From contig NZ_VOLO01000002.1 in the NCBI RefSeq assembly GCF_007954365.1, positions 62,001 to 126,000 of the forward strand: a stretch of 64,000 nt of DNA, given 5' to 3'. This document shows positions 8,726 to 17,695 of this stretch, one piece after another. This DNA is from Frigoribacterium sp. ACAM 257. Its GTDB lineage: Bacteria > Actinomycetota > Actinomycetes > Actinomycetales > Microbacteriaceae. Numbering within the stretch: position 1 is the first letter of the stretch; each line of letters begins with the position of its first letter. Position numbers and translations under genes: made by a program. The notes under the pieces are model-generated. The model was not told the DNA's origin. It saw only the letters and a list, made by a program, of their open reading frames with translations, and made no database searches.

Positions 8726-10690
8726 ATGACGACCGACGCGCTGTCCTCCGGCATCACCACCGACGAGCTCGACCCTGCGGTGCGCCCGCAGGACGACCTG
8801 TTCCGCCACGTCAACGGGCGGTGGATCGAGCGGACCGAGATCCCCGACGACAAGGCGCGCTACGGCTCCTTCTACCTCCTGGCCGAGGAGGCGGAGGCGG
8901 CGGTCCGCGACATCGTGCACGAGTCGCAGTCGGCCGAGCCGGGCACCGAGGCACGCAAGGTCGGCGACCTCTTCACCAGCTTCACCGACGAAGACCGGGT
9001 GGAGGCGCTCGGTGCCGAGCCGCTCCGCCCGCTCCTCGAGACGGTCGCCTCCGTCGACGACGTGCCCGGGCTGCTCCGCCTCGTCGGCGCCTTCGAGAAG
9101 CAGGGCGTCTCGAGCTTCGTCCAGCTCTTCGTCGACAACGACCCGGGAGACCCCACCCGGTACGTCGTGCAGGTCGAGCAGGGCGGCCTGGGGCTGCCCG
9201 ACGAGTCGTACTACCGCGAGGAGAAGAGCGAGGCGATCCGCACCTCCTACGTGGCCTTCGTCTCGCGCATGCTGGGGCTCGCGGGCCTTGACGACGCCGA
9301 CGAGCGGGCCTCGCGCGTGATGCAGCTCGAGACCGCCATCGCGTCGCACCACTGGGACAACGTCGCCACCCGCGACAGCGACGCGACCTACAACCTGCTG
9401 CCGTGGTCCGAGGCCGCCGCGCTCGCCGAGGGCGTCGACCTCGACGTCTGGCGCGACGCCGTGGGTGCGCCCGCCGGCGTCTTCGACGAGGTCGTCGTGC
9501 GCGAGCCGTCGTTCGTGACGGGCCTGGCCGGCCTGATGACCGACGACCGCCTCCCGGCCTGGCAGGACTGGCTTCGCTGGCAGGTCGTCCGCTCCTTCGC
9601 CGCCTACCTCTCGTCGGCCTTCGTCGAGGCGAACTTCGACTTCTACGGGCGGACGCTGACGGGCACGCCGGTGCAGCGGGCCCGCTGGAAGCGGGGCGTC
9701 TCGCTGGTCGAGGGCGCCATGGGCGAGGCCGTCGGCCGCATCTACGTCGAGCGCCACTTCGCACCCGAGGCGAAGGAGTCGATGGACGTCCTGGTCGAGA
9801 ACCTCGTCGAGGCCTACCGCCGCAGCATCGCCGACCTGTCGTGGATGACCGACGAGACGCGCGCGCGTGCTCTCGACAAGCTCGAGAAGTTCACGCCCAA
9901 GATCGGTTTCCCCGTGAAGTGGCGCGACTACTCGGCCCTCGAGGTCGACCCCGGCGACCTCGTCGGCAACGTCCGAGCCTCGGCCGCCGTCGGCTTCGAC
10001 CGCGAGCTGGGCAAGATCGGCCAGCCGATCGACCGCGACGAGTGGTTCATGACGCCGCAGACCATCAACGCGTACTACAACCCGGGCTTCAACGAGATCG
10101 TGTTCCCCGCGGCCATCCTGCAGTTCCCGTTCTTCGACGCGAGCCGCGACGCCGCGGCGAACTACGGTGCCATCGGCGCTGTCATCGGGCACGAGATCGG
10201 CCACGGCTTCGACGACCAGGGCTCGAAGTACGACGGCGACGGCAAGCTCACCGACTGGTGGACGCCGGCGGACCGCGAGGCCTTCGAGCGCCTCACGACC
10301 TCGTTGATCTCGCAGTACGACGCTCTCGCCCCGGCACAGGTGCCCGAGCACCACGTCAACGGTGCGCTCACGATCGGCGAGAATATCGGCGACCTCGGCG
10401 GGCTGTCCATCGCCTACGACGCGTACCTGATCTCGCTCGACGGCGCTGAGGCGCCGGTGATCGACGGGATGACGGGGGCGCAGCGCTTCTTCCTCAGTTG
10501 GGCGCAGGCCTGGCAGATCAAGCTCCGCGACGAGGAGGCGGTCCGCCTGCTGTCGATCGACCCGCACTCGCCCAACGAGTTCCGCTGCAACCAGATCGTG
10601 CGCAACATCGACGACTTCTACGAGGCGTTCGAGCTGACGGAGTCCGACGCGCTCTGGCTCCCCGCCGAGCAGCGCGTCACGATCTGGTAG
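8726..10690 (+). CDS. M13-family zinc metalloendopeptidase (neprilysin/PepO-like)
   Basis: This 654-residue enzyme has the M13 active site: H489-E490-x-x-H493 in GHEIGHGFDDQG and the third zinc ligand Glu552 in GENIGDLGG. The 63-residue distance from first His to Glu equals that in human neprilysin. The NAYYNPGFNEIVFPA substrate-binding segment and the C-terminal RCNQIVRNIDDFYEAF are also typical. No signal peptide or membrane anchor is visible, so it is a cytoplasmic oligopeptidase like bacterial PepO. TAGGCT (8713-8718) is seven bases before the ATG (leaderless). The pseudo-beta-lactamase gene starts two bases downstream. Confidence 0.95.
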   Translation: MTTDALSSGITTDELDPAVRPQDDLFRHVNGRWIERTEIPDDKARYGSFYLLAEEAEAAVRDIVHESQSAEPGTEARKVGDLFTSFTDEDRVEALGAEPLRPLLETVASVDDVPGLLRLVGAFEKQGVSSFVQLFVDNDPGDPTRYVVQVEQGGLGLPDESYYREEKSEAIRTSYVAFVSRMLGLAGLDDADERASRVMQLETAIASHHWDNVATRDSDATYNLLPWSEAAALAEGVDLDVWRDAVGAPAGVFDEVVVREPSFVTGLAGLMTDDRLPAWQDWLRWQVVRSFAAYLSSAFVEANFDFYGRTLTGTPVQRARWKRGVSLVEGAMGEAVGRIYVERHFAPEAKESMDVLVENLVEAYRRSIADLSWMTDETRARALDKLEKFTPKIGFPVKWRDYSALEVDPGDLVGNVRASAAVGFDRELGKIGQPIDRDEWFMTPQTINAYYNPGFNEIVFPAAILQFPFFDASRDAAANYGAIGAVIGHEIGHGFDDQGSKYDGDGKLTDWWTPADREAFERLTTSLISQYDALAPAQVPEHHVNGALTIGENIGDLGGLSIAYDAYLISLDGAEAPVIDGMTGAQRFFLSWAQAWQIKLRDEEAVRLLSIDPHSPNEFRCNQIVRNIDDFYEAFELTESDALWLPAEQRVTIW

Positions 10691-10692
10691 CC

Positions 10693-11628
10693 GTGTCGCC
10701 CGAGGGGGCCCGGCCCGGCCCGGGCGGCCGGCACAGCAGCCGGTCGGACGAGGCGGCGGAGGCGGGCCGCCACGCGCCGCCCTCTCCGCGGGCGGGGCTC
10801 GGCGCCGCGCTGAGGGCGCTGGGCGACCTCGCGGCCGAGGGCGTGCAGGTCTCCGCCACGGTCCACGACCTCGACGACGGCGACGAGCTGCTTGCCGTCG
10901 ACGACCGGGTCGTGCTGCCCGTCGCCCAGCTGGGTGCCGTGCTGCTCCTGATCGAGGTCAGTGCGCAGATCGAGTCGGGGCGGCTCGGGGCCCTCGACGA
11001 GCTCGAGCGCATCGCCGGTCCTGGCAGCCGGGCAGCCCTCGGGGGCGGTGGAGTCTGGTCCTACCTGCAACGCCGCCGGCTGGCCGTCACCGACGCCGCG
11101 GCACTCGTCGGGGCGCTGCGCGACCCTGCCGCCGTCAACGCGCTGCTCGGCAGGGTCGGGCTCGACGCGGTGCGGGCCAGGGCCGACGACCTCGGCCTGC
11201 GCCAGACCGCCCTGCTCGACGAGATCCGGTCCGAGCGCGGTCCCGACGACGCGCCTGCCCCCTCCGTCGGCTCGACCCGGGAACTCGCTCAGCTCACCGC
11301 CCTGCTCGCCCAGGGGCAGGTCGTCGGCTCGGCGGTCAGCAGCCGGGTGCTCGGCTGGCTGTCGCTCGGCGTCGACCTGTCGTTCGTCGCGGCGCCCTTC
11401 GGCCTCGACCCCGTCTCGCACCGGCGGACCGACCACGACCTGCAGCTCGTCAACGCCGTCGGCAGCGACCGCGGTGTGCGGTCCGAGCTCGGGGTGCTGC
11501 GTGGACCGCGGGGCGGGGTGGCCTACGCCGTCACGGTGGCGTTCGACGACCTCACCCTCGAGCACCGTCTCCGGGTGCTCGCCGCGGCCCGCACGGTCGG
11601 CGCCGACCTGCTGGCCCGCGTCCGCTAG
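10693..11628 (+). CDS. Serine hydrolase/class A beta-lactamase-fold protein with all catalytic motifs lost
   Basis: This 311-residue protein keeps the recognisable scaffold of actinobacterial class A beta-lactamase-like hydrolases (VLLLIEV helix, VNALLGRVGLDAVRARADDL, GVRSELGVLRGPRGGVAYAV). At the SxxK position it has Gln79-Leu-Gly-Ala82, at the SDN position Arg143-Asp-Pro145, and at the KTG position Ala255-Val-Gly257. All three catalytic motifs are therefore replaced while the surroundings are intact, so it is probably a non-catalytic binding or regulatory protein. No signal peptide is visible. The GTG start lies two bases after the M13 peptidase stop, implying co-expression. Codon use looks normal. 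Confidence 0.8.
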   Translation: MSPEGARPGPGGRHSSRSDEAAEAGRHAPPSPRAGLGAALRALGDLAAEGVQVSATVHDLDDGDELLAVDDRVVLPVAQLGAVLLLIEVSAQIESGRLGALDELERIAGPGSRAALGGGGVWSYLQRRRLAVTDAAALVGALRDPAAVNALLGRVGLDAVRARADDLGLRQTALLDEIRSERGPDDAPAPSVGSTRELAQLTALLAQGQVVGSAVSSRVLGWLSLGVDLSFVAAPFGLDPVSHRRTDHDLQLVNAVGSDRGVRSELGVLRGPRGGVAYAVTVAFDDLTLEHRLRVLAAARTVGADLLARVR

Positions 11629-11667
11629 CGCGCGTTCCGCCCCGCCCCGCTCGAGTCGCTCGGCTCC

Positions 11668-11709
11668 CGCAGGTGTCGACCCGCACATGCCGACCCGCAG
11701 GTGCCGACC
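11668..11709 (+). repeat. Three tandem 14-bp repeats (CGCAnrTGYCGACC)
   Basis: Units CGCAGGTGTCGACC, CGCACATGCCGACC and CGCAGGTGCCGACC abut exactly. The middle unit recurs, with at most one change, as an inverted pair at 41222-41235 and 41291-41304. This is a small intergenic repeat family. Confidence 0.65.
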
Positions 11710-11775
11710 GTCGTACCGTCGCGGGTCCTGCAACACAGGGAATTCCCGTTGTCGGAGGACTCTGGGTCGGGTTCT

Positions 11776-11871
11776 GCAGGAGCACCAGGAGCAGCAGCAG
11801 GAGTAACAGCAGCAGGAGCAGCAGGGCAGGCAGGAGCACGAGAGCAGGCAGGAGCCGCAGGCAGCGGCGGC
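11776..11871 (+). repeat. CAGGAG/CAGCAG-rich low-complexity tract between convergent genes
   Basis: Almost 100 bases contain a single T and consist of imperfect AGCAGGAG and GCAGCAG units. It fills the end of the 249-bp gap between two converging genes, just after the palindromic GGGAATTCCC (11739-11748). I see no gene in the gap. It may be a simple-sequence expansion. Confidence 0.55.
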
Positions 11872-11877
11872 TGAGGG

Positions 11878-12285
11878 TCAGTCGACGAGATCCAGCTCGA
11901 CCGCGAGACGCAGCGTCTCGACGCCCGCGGGCGGGCACCGGTCCGAGTCGGCCGACGTGACCCAGTGCAGCGCGCCGATCTCGCCCGACGGCGACGGCTC
12001 GGCACCGGCGTCCGTCGGGGCCGCGGACCAGAGGCGCATGTGGACCTCACGGCCCTCGGGCTCGCCGTGCGCCTGGGTCCTGACCGTGCCCAGCTCGCGC
12101 AGGGACGCACGGTCGAGCGCGAGGCCCACCTCCTCGAGGGTCTCGCGGACGAGGGCGTCCTCGCCGGTCTCGCCCGCCTCCTGCTTGCCGCCGGGGAGGT
12201 AGAGCACGTCGCGTCCGCGAGCGGTGACCATGAGGAGGCGCCGGTCGCGCACCAGCACGAGGGCACTGACGACGATCGGGTCCAT
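11878..12285 (-). CDS. NUDIX hydrolase
   Basis: This 135-residue enzyme has a full NUDIX box in two parts (GGKQEAGETGEDALV then RETLEEVGL), matching Gx5Ex7REUxEExGU. The family hydrolyses nucleoside diphosphates linked to other groups. The N-terminal DPIVVSALVLVRDRRLLMV and C-terminal SGEIGALHWV resemble actinobacterial MutT-like proteins, but the substrate is unknown. I chose the ATG at 12285, which follows a GGATGGGG sequence; an in-frame ATG at 12303 would add six residues. Confidence 0.85.
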   Translation of the reverse strand: MDPIVVSALVLVRDRRLLMVTARGRDVLYLPGGKQEAGETGEDALVRETLEEVGLALDRASLRELGTVRTQAHGEPEGREVHMRLWSAAPTDAGAEPSPSGEIGALHWVTSADSDRCPPAGVETLRLAVELDLVD

Positions 12286-12378
12286 CACCCCATCCTGCGG
12301 CATCGCGGGGCGGCGCTGGCGATACGGCGCAGCAGGGCGGACGGCGTCGCGCACGTCGTGCGGCACGCGTCTGTGATG

Positions 12379-12444
12379 TCGGCGGGTTCCCGTAGCCCGC
12401 GGCGGGTCAGCGGGGACCCGCCGCCGGGCACGGGAACCCGCCGA
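12379..12444. repeat. Large intergenic hairpin, 30-bp arms
   Basis: Arms 12379-12408 and 12415-12444 are complementary at 27 of 30 positions: the outer 15 perfectly, the inner 10 nearly so. The loop is only six bases. The arms carry GGCGGGTTCCCGT, and a further GACCCGCCGAC copy follows near 12455. It lies between the NUDIX start and the hemA end, both on the minus strand, so on that strand it is downstream of hemA and could act as a terminator. Its size also suits a REP-like palindromic element. Confidence 0.7.
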
Positions 12445-12552
12445 GAGGCACAGCGACCCGCCGACTTGCCGTTCGCCCGGCAGGCACGAGACCGCGTGGC
12501 GCGCGGGAGGAACGGAGACGGGGAGTGAGCAGAGCGGCGCGGCGCGGGCGCG

Positions 12553-13845
12553 TCAGCCCACGTCGCGGTGGCGGAGCCGCTCGTCGTCGGCAGGGCGCAG
12601 CACGGCGGGATCGACGGCGGAGGCGCGGGTGTCCGTCAGGCCGAACAGCGACTCGAGGCCGTCGCGGAACTCCTCGCCGCGCCCCTCGCGGGCGAGCTCG
12701 CGGGCCCGGACCGACGGGGTGTGCAGCAGCACGCCGGCGAGGTGCCGCAGCGCCGACTCCGTGCGCTCGGACGAGTCGCCGCGCGACCGCGCACGCTCGA
12801 TCTCGGCGTCGAGCAGGTCGAAGACGTGGCGGCGGAGCGCGACGACGGCCGGCGTCAGCGACTGCTCGGCGGCGACGGCGTGGAACTCGGCGGCGGCGCT
12901 CGAGACGAGCGCGCGGGCGTCGTCAGCGGCCGTCAGCTCGGCGAGGGGAGCGTGCAGGCTGATCGTCTCGAGGTCGAGCAGCTCGACGCCGGGCACCCGG
13001 GCGACGAGCGGGTCGACGTTGCGCGGCAGGCCGAGGTCGATCACGAGGCGGCGCGACGCGTCGACCACCTCGGGCACGACGACCGGCTCCGTGGTCGAGG
13101 TGCAGGTGATCAGCACGTCGCTCCACGAGATGGCCTCGGCGAGGTCGTCGAAGGGGCGCAGGTCGTGCTTGAGCCCGAACCAGGAGGCGCGGCCCGACGC
13201 CGAGAACACGGCGAGGTCGCCGGCGCCCCGGTCGCGCAGCGCGGCGACGGTGGTGGCGGCGTACTGGCCGGTGCCGACGATGAGCACGCGGGCCTGGGAC
13301 CAGTCGGTCACCCGTGAGGAGGCGAGCTCGAGGGCCAGGCGCACGAGCGAGCGGCCGGCGCCGCCGACGTTGGTGCGGTTCTTGATGCCGCGGGAGGTCT
13401 GCGAGGCCTTCTGGAAGAGTCGCTCGAGGTCACGCGACGTCGTGCCGCGGGTGCGGGCGGCCTCGAGGGCCCGGCGGACCTGGCCCGAGATCTCGTCCTC
13501 GCCGATGACGACCGACTCGAGGCCCGAGCTCACGGCGAACAGGTGCTCGACGACCTCGTCGCCGGTGATGACCCGCACGTTCTCGCGCATCTCGTCGGCC
13601 TCGATGCCGCTGGCCTCGCTCATGGTGCTGATGGTGGCCTCGACTGCGACGGAGGCGGCGGCCGTGAGGGGCTCCTCCACGTCGACGTAGGCCTCGAACC
13701 GGTTGCAGGTCGCGAGCACGACGGCCCCGCCCACGAAGTCGTTCGCGTCGACCAGGGTGCTCGCCGCGGAGGGTGCGCCGATGCTCAACTTCTCGAGGAG
13801 GTCGAAGCTGGCGTTCCGGTGGGACGCCGTGAGGCAGATGAGCAC
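12553..13845 (-). CDS. hemA: Glutamyl-tRNA reductase
   Basis: This 430-residue enzyme makes glutamate-1-semialdehyde from glutamyl-tRNA with NADPH, the first committed step of haem synthesis. The catalytic Cys lies in [10 protein letters not shown] (residues about 44-53). [19 protein letters not shown], the Rossmann motif [14 protein letters not shown] and the C-terminal dimerisation domain are all present, at full length. The GTG start follows TATCAT (13852-13857, complement) by six bases, indicating a leaderless transcript. It is divergent from the oxidoreductase-hemE-hemY block; a 14-bp palindrome lies between. Confidence 0.97.
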   Translation of the reverse strand: MLICLTASHRNASFDLLEKLSIGAPSAASTLVDANDFVGGAVVLATCNRFEAYVDVEEPLTAAASVAVEATISTMSEASGIEADEMRENVRVITGDEVVEHLFAVSSGLESVVIGEDEISGQVRRALEAARTRGTTSRDLERLFQKASQTSRGIKNRTNVGGAGRSLVRLALELASSRVTDWSQARVLIVGTGQYAATTVAALRDRGAGDLAVFSASGRASWFGLKHDLRPFDDLAEAISWSDVLITCTSTTEPVVVPEVVDASRRLVIDLGLPRNVDPLVARVPGVELLDLETISLHAPLAELTAADDARALVSSAAAEFHAVAAEQSLTPAVVALRRHVFDLLDAEIERARSRGDSSERTESALRHLAGVLLHTPSVRARELAREGRGEEFRDGLESLFGLTDTRASAVDPAVLRPADDERLRHRDVG

Positions 13846-13900
13846 CCGTCGATGATAACTCTCATGCGCCGGTCGAACCCGGGGGTTGCCTCGATGTCGA

Positions 13901-13914
13901 GGCTGTGCACAGCC
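13901..13914. promoter_or_regulatory. 14-bp perfect palindrome in the hemA/oxidoreductase divergent region
   Basis: GGCTGTGCACAGCC is a perfect palindrome 56 bp upstream of hemA's start and 109 bp before the divergent oxidoreductase. GTGCACAGGCTGCAC follows at about 13920. Position and symmetry suit a regulator-binding site, identity unknown. Confidence 0.45.
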
Positions 13915-14022
13915 GATCCGTGCACAGGCTGCACGTTCCGCAGCGCGCGTTCAGGAGGTGCCTGTCAGCCTGGCAGACGGCCTCGCATCACCGGGGCCCC
14001 GCACGACCAGAGGAGCACCACC

Positions 14023-15078
14023 ATGACCGAAGGCACCACCAGCAGCATCGGCAGCACCAGCGCCGACAGCAGCAGCACCAGCACCCAGTGGCAGCTCGTC
14101 GCCCGTCCGCACGGCGAGCCGACCACCGACGACGTCCGCGAGGTCGAGGTCGAGCTGCCCGCGCTCGCGGCGGGCGAGGTGCGCGTGGCCAACGAGTACC
14201 TCTCGGTCGACCCGTACATGCGTGGCCGGATGAACGACGTGAAGTCGTACGTGCCGCCCTTCGCCCTCGGCGAGACGATGACCGGCGGCGCGATCGGCCG
14301 GGTCGTCGAGTCGGCCTCCGACGACCTGCCCGTCGGCACGGTGGTGCAGCACGACCTGGGCTGGCGCGACGTCGCGCAGGGCGCCTCCTCGTCGTTCCGG
14401 GCCGTCGAGCCGGCGCCCGGCGTCGAGCTCTCGGCCTACCTCGGCGTGCTGGGCCTCACCGGCCTCACCGCGTACGTCGGCCTCACCGAGATCGCGGGCA
14501 TCCGCGAGGGCGACGTCGTCTTCGTCTCGGGCGCCGCGGGCGCGGTCGGCACGATGGTCGGCCAGATCGCCCGCCTGAAGGGCGCCTCCCGCGTGATCGG
14601 CAGCGCCGGCAGCGCAGAGAAGGTCGAGCTGCTCACCTCGAAGTACGGCTTCGACGCGGCCTTCAACTACAAGGACGGCGACGTCGCCGAGCTGCTGGCC
14701 GACGCGGCGCCCGACGGCATCGACCTCTACTTCGACAACGTGGGAGGCGACCACCTGTCGGCCGCGCTGGGCGCCTTCAAGGACGGCGGCCGGGCAGCCC
14801 TCTGCGGCTCGATCGCCGGATACAACGCGACGGGCGCGCCCGTCGGCATCACCGGCACGACGAACATCGTGACGCGCGGACTGATGCTCAAGGGCTTCAC
14901 GCTCGGCAACTACCGTCACGTCGCTCCCGCGTTCCAGGCCGAGATGGGCCCGTGGCTGGCGGCCGGCGAGGTCGTGCACGACGAGACCGTCGTCGAGGGC
15001 ATCCACTCGGCCTTCGACGCGTTCACCGGCCTGATGCGCGGCGAGAACGTCGGCAAGATGGTGGTCAAGGTCGGCTGA
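14023..15078 (+). CDS. NADP-dependent MDR oxidoreductase (leukotriene B4 dehydrogenase/CurA-like)
   Basis: This 351-residue zinc-independent medium-chain reductase belongs to the prostaglandin reductase/CurA/YfmJ group, which reduces alpha,beta-unsaturated ketones. Visible marks are SVDPYMRGRM, the nucleotide-binding VFVSGAAGAVGTMVGQIARL, YFDNVGGDHL and CGSIAGYN. A Ser/Thr-rich tail of about 20 residues precedes the domain. The start is fixed by AGGAG eight bases before the ATG. It precedes hemE, but a hairpin at 15099-15115 probably ends its transcript. There is no clear role in haem synthesis. Confidence 0.88.
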   Translation: MTEGTTSSIGSTSADSSSTSTQWQLVARPHGEPTTDDVREVEVELPALAAGEVRVANEYLSVDPYMRGRMNDVKSYVPPFALGETMTGGAIGRVVESASDDLPVGTVVQHDLGWRDVAQGASSSFRAVEPAPGVELSAYLGVLGLTGLTAYVGLTEIAGIREGDVVFVSGAAGAVGTMVGQIARLKGASRVIGSAGSAEKVELLTSKYGFDAAFNYKDGDVAELLADAAPDGIDLYFDNVGGDHLSAALGAFKDGGRAALCGSIAGYNATGAPVGITGTTNIVTRGLMLKGFTLGNYRHVAPAFQAEMGPWLAAGEVVHDETVVEGIHSAFDAFTGLMRGENVGKMVVKVG

Positions 15079-15098
15079 CCCGGGGTCCACGAGGGCGT

Positions 15099-15115
15099 CC
15101 CCGGCACTGCCGGGG
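15099..15115 (+). terminator. Hairpin terminator after MDR oxidoreductase
   Basis: CCCCGGC-act-GCCGGGG is a perfect seven-base stem with a three-base loop, 20 bases after the stop codon. There is no long U-run, as is common in high-GC Actinobacteria. Confidence 0.55.
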
Positions 15116-15147
15116 GCGTCCAGCGGCCGGGTGGGACAATGGGGCAC

Positions 15148-16203
15148 GTGACCCTGCCCGACACGCACCCGCTCCTCTTCGGCCGCACCGCCTCCTCGTC
15201 CCTCGTCCGTGCCCTGCGCGGCGACCGGCCCGAGGTGCTGCCCGTCTGGTTCATGCGCCAGGCCGGTCGTTCGCTGCCCGAGTACCGCGCCCTGCGCGTC
15301 GGCACCGCGATGCTCGACGCCTGCCTCGACCCGGCGCTGTCGAGCGAGATCACGCTGCAGCCCGTCCGCCGCCACGGCGTCGACGCCGGCATCTTCTTCA
15401 GCGACATCGTCGTGCCGATCAAGCTCGCGGGGGTCGGCGTCGACATCGTCGCCGGGCGCGGTCCCGTGCTCGACCAGCCGATCCGCACGCCCGACGACGT
15501 CGCCGCGCTGCGGCCCCTCGAGCAGGAGGCGCTGGCCCCGATCGCCGAGGGAGTCGCCCGCACCGTGGCCGAGCTGGGCGACACCCCCCTGATCGGTTTC
15601 GCTGGCGCCCCCTTCACGCTCGCGGCCTACCTCGTCGAGGGCGGTCCGTCGAAGGACCACATCCGCGCCCGCGCCCTGATGCACAGCGACCCCGAGACCT
15701 GGCAGGCCCTGCTCGGCTGGGCCGCCGACGTGACCGGGGCGTTCCTCCGGGCGCAGGTGCTCGCCGGGGCCAGCGCCGCGCAGCTCTTCGACTCGTGGGT
15801 CGGCAGCCTCTCGCTCTCCGACTACGAGCAGCACGTCGCGCCGTTCTCGGCCCGGGCGCTGTCGCACGTCGCCGATCTCGACGTGCCCACCATCCACTTC
15901 GGCGTCGGCAGCGGCGAGGTCCTGAGCGCCATGCACGGCGTCGGGGTGGACGCCGTCGGGGTCGACTGGCGCATCCCCCTGGACGAGGCCTCGCGACGAC
16001 TCGGCGGCGGCGTTCCCGTGCAGGGCAACATCGACCCGGCGATGCTGCAGGCGCCGTGGCCGGTGCTCGAGGCTCACGTCCGCGACGTCGTCCGGCGGGG
16101 CCGTGCCGCCCCCGCGCACGTCCTCAACCTCGGCCACGGGGTCGGCCCCGACACCGACCCCGACGTGCTGACCCGCATCGTCGCGCTGGCCCACAGCCTG
16201 TAG
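15148..16203 (+). CDS. hemE: Uroporphyrinogen III decarboxylase
   Basis: This 351-residue enzyme converts uroporphyrinogen III to coproporphyrinogen III. Signatures are PVWFMRQAGRSLPEYR near the N-terminus (substrate carboxylate binding), FFSDIVVPIK, FAGAPFTLAAYLVEGG, IHFGVGSGE and the C-terminal LNLGHGVGPDTDPDV. I chose the GTG at 15148: homologues begin TLPxTHPLL at this point and GACAAT (15135-15140) ends seven bases upstream, so the mRNA is probably leaderless. An ATG at 15139 would add three residues. hemY follows after 13 bases. Confidence 0.95.
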   Translation: MTLPDTHPLLFGRTASSSLVRALRGDRPEVLPVWFMRQAGRSLPEYRALRVGTAMLDACLDPALSSEITLQPVRRHGVDAGIFFSDIVVPIKLAGVGVDIVAGRGPVLDQPIRTPDDVAALRPLEQEALAPIAEGVARTVAELGDTPLIGFAGAPFTLAAYLVEGGPSKDHIRARALMHSDPETWQALLGWAADVTGAFLRAQVLAGASAAQLFDSWVGSLSLSDYEQHVAPFSARALSHVADLDVPTIHFGVGSGEVLSAMHGVGVDAVGVDWRIPLDEASRRLGGGVPVQGNIDPAMLQAPWPVLEAHVRDVVRRGRAAPAHVLNLGHGVGPDTDPDVLTRIVALAHSL

Positions 16204-16216
16204 GAGGCGCGCGACC

Positions 16217-17578
16217 GTGACCGAGACGACCCGCTCCTCCGGGGCGGTCGCGCAGCGTGCCCTCGTGGTGGGCGGCGGCGTCGCCGGCCTGGTCGTCGCG
16301 CGCGACCTCGCCGCGGCCGGGGTCGCCGTCACGCTCGTCGAGGCCTCGGACCGGCTCGGCGGCGAGGTCGGCCGTCACGTCGTCGGCGGACTGCCGCTCG
16401 ATGCCGGTGCCGAGAGCTTCGCGACCCGTGGCGGGACGGTGCAGACCTACCTCGACGAGCTGGGGCTCGGCGGCGACGTCGTGCTGCCCGACCCTCGCGG
16501 GGCCTGGGTGCAGCACGGAGCCGGCGAGGCCTTCCCCCTGCCGCGCACGGGCCTGCTCGGCATCCCCGGCGACCTGACGGCCGACGACGTCGTCGCGGTC
16601 GTCGGCGCGGCCGGCACCGCGGAGGCCGCGCGGCTCGACGCGGCGCCGGGCGAGGTGGGCGCCGACGAGACCTCGGTCGGCGGCCTCGTCCGCGTCCGCA
16701 TGGGCGACGCCGTGCTCGACCGGCTCGTCACCCCGATCATCGGCGGGGTCCACTCCGTCCACCCCGACCTGCTCTCCGTCGACCGGGTGGCCCCCGGCCT
16801 CCGGCCGGCGCTGCGGCGGGAGGGCTCGCTGGCCGCGGCCGTCCTCAGCGTGCGCGCGCTCGCGCCGGCAGGCTCCGCGGTCGCCGGGCTGCGCGGGGGC
16901 ATGGCCAGCCTGGCGGAGGCGCTGGTCGCCGAGCTCGACCGCCTCGGCGTCGAGGTGCGCCTGGGCGCCCACGTGGCAGTGCTCGACGCCGGCTCGGTGA
17001 CGCTGACCGGCGACGCCCCGGCGACCTCCCCGGAGCGGCTCGAGGCCGACATCGTCGTGCTCGCCGTCGGCGACGGTGCGGGACGCGTGCTCGGCGGCCG
17101 GCCGGCGCACGCGGCGGGCCTCATCACGCTGGCGACGCTCGTGCTCCGCGACGAGCGGCTCGACGCCGCGCCCCGCGGCACCGGGGTGCTCGTGGCACCA
17201 GGAGCCGACGGCGTCCGGGCCAAGGCGCTCACGCACGCGACGGCGAAGTGGCCCTGGCTCGCCGAGCGGGCGGGCGGCCGGCACGTGCTCCGGCTCAGCT
17301 ACGACTCCCCGGTCGTCACCGCGGCGACGACCGACGACGAGCTGCGCTCCACGGCGCTCGCCGACGCGTCGGTGCTGCTCGGGATGTCGCTCGACCCCGC
17401 CACGGTCGAGGACGCGGCGCGCGTCGAGTGGTCCGCGCCCCTCCCGCAGGAGGCGGTGGGCGCCTCCTCGTCGCTGCCCGACGGCGTCGTCCGCGTCGGC
17501 GGTGCCGTGGCGGGCCGGGGGCTCGCCGCCGTGATCGCCCACGCGCGTCGCGTCGCCTCCGACCTCCTCGCCCGCTGA
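16217..17578 (+). CDS. hemY: Coproporphyrinogen III/protoporphyrinogen oxidase, HemY type
   Basis: This 453-residue FAD flavoprotein has a GxGxxG dinucleotide motif (VVGGGVAGLVVARDLAAAG, residues about 17-35), the LDAGAESFATRGG substrate-side motif and a C-terminal FAD clasp (VRVGGAVAGRGLAAVIAHAR). With HemQ and HemH in the same cluster it most probably oxidises coproporphyrinogen III to coproporphyrin III with O2. AGGAGG overlaps the hemE stop and places the GTG at a good distance, so hemE-hemY form an operon. Also known as hemG/cgoX. Confidence 0.93.
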   Translation: MTETTRSSGAVAQRALVVGGGVAGLVVARDLAAAGVAVTLVEASDRLGGEVGRHVVGGLPLDAGAESFATRGGTVQTYLDELGLGGDVVLPDPRGAWVQHGAGEAFPLPRTGLLGIPGDLTADDVVAVVGAAGTAEAARLDAAPGEVGADETSVGGLVRVRMGDAVLDRLVTPIIGGVHSVHPDLLSVDRVAPGLRPALRREGSLAAAVLSVRALAPAGSAVAGLRGGMASLAEALVAELDRLGVEVRLGAHVAVLDAGSVTLTGDAPATSPERLEADIVVLAVGDGAGRVLGGRPAHAAGLITLATLVLRDERLDAAPRGTGVLVAPGADGVRAKALTHATAKWPWLAERAGGRHVLRLSYDSPVVTAATTDDELRSTALADASVLLGMSLDPATVEDAARVEWSAPLPQEAVGASSSLPDGVVRVGGAVAGRGLAAVIAHARRVASDLLAR

Positions 17579-17695
17579 CCGTCCCTCGCGCAGCGGCCGA
17601 GCGCGGGCGCGTCCGGGCGGCAGCGGGCAGCACCGGGCTACATTGGGACAGCGCGCCGGGCACCGGTCCGCGCCCCCACACATGAATGGAGCGAC

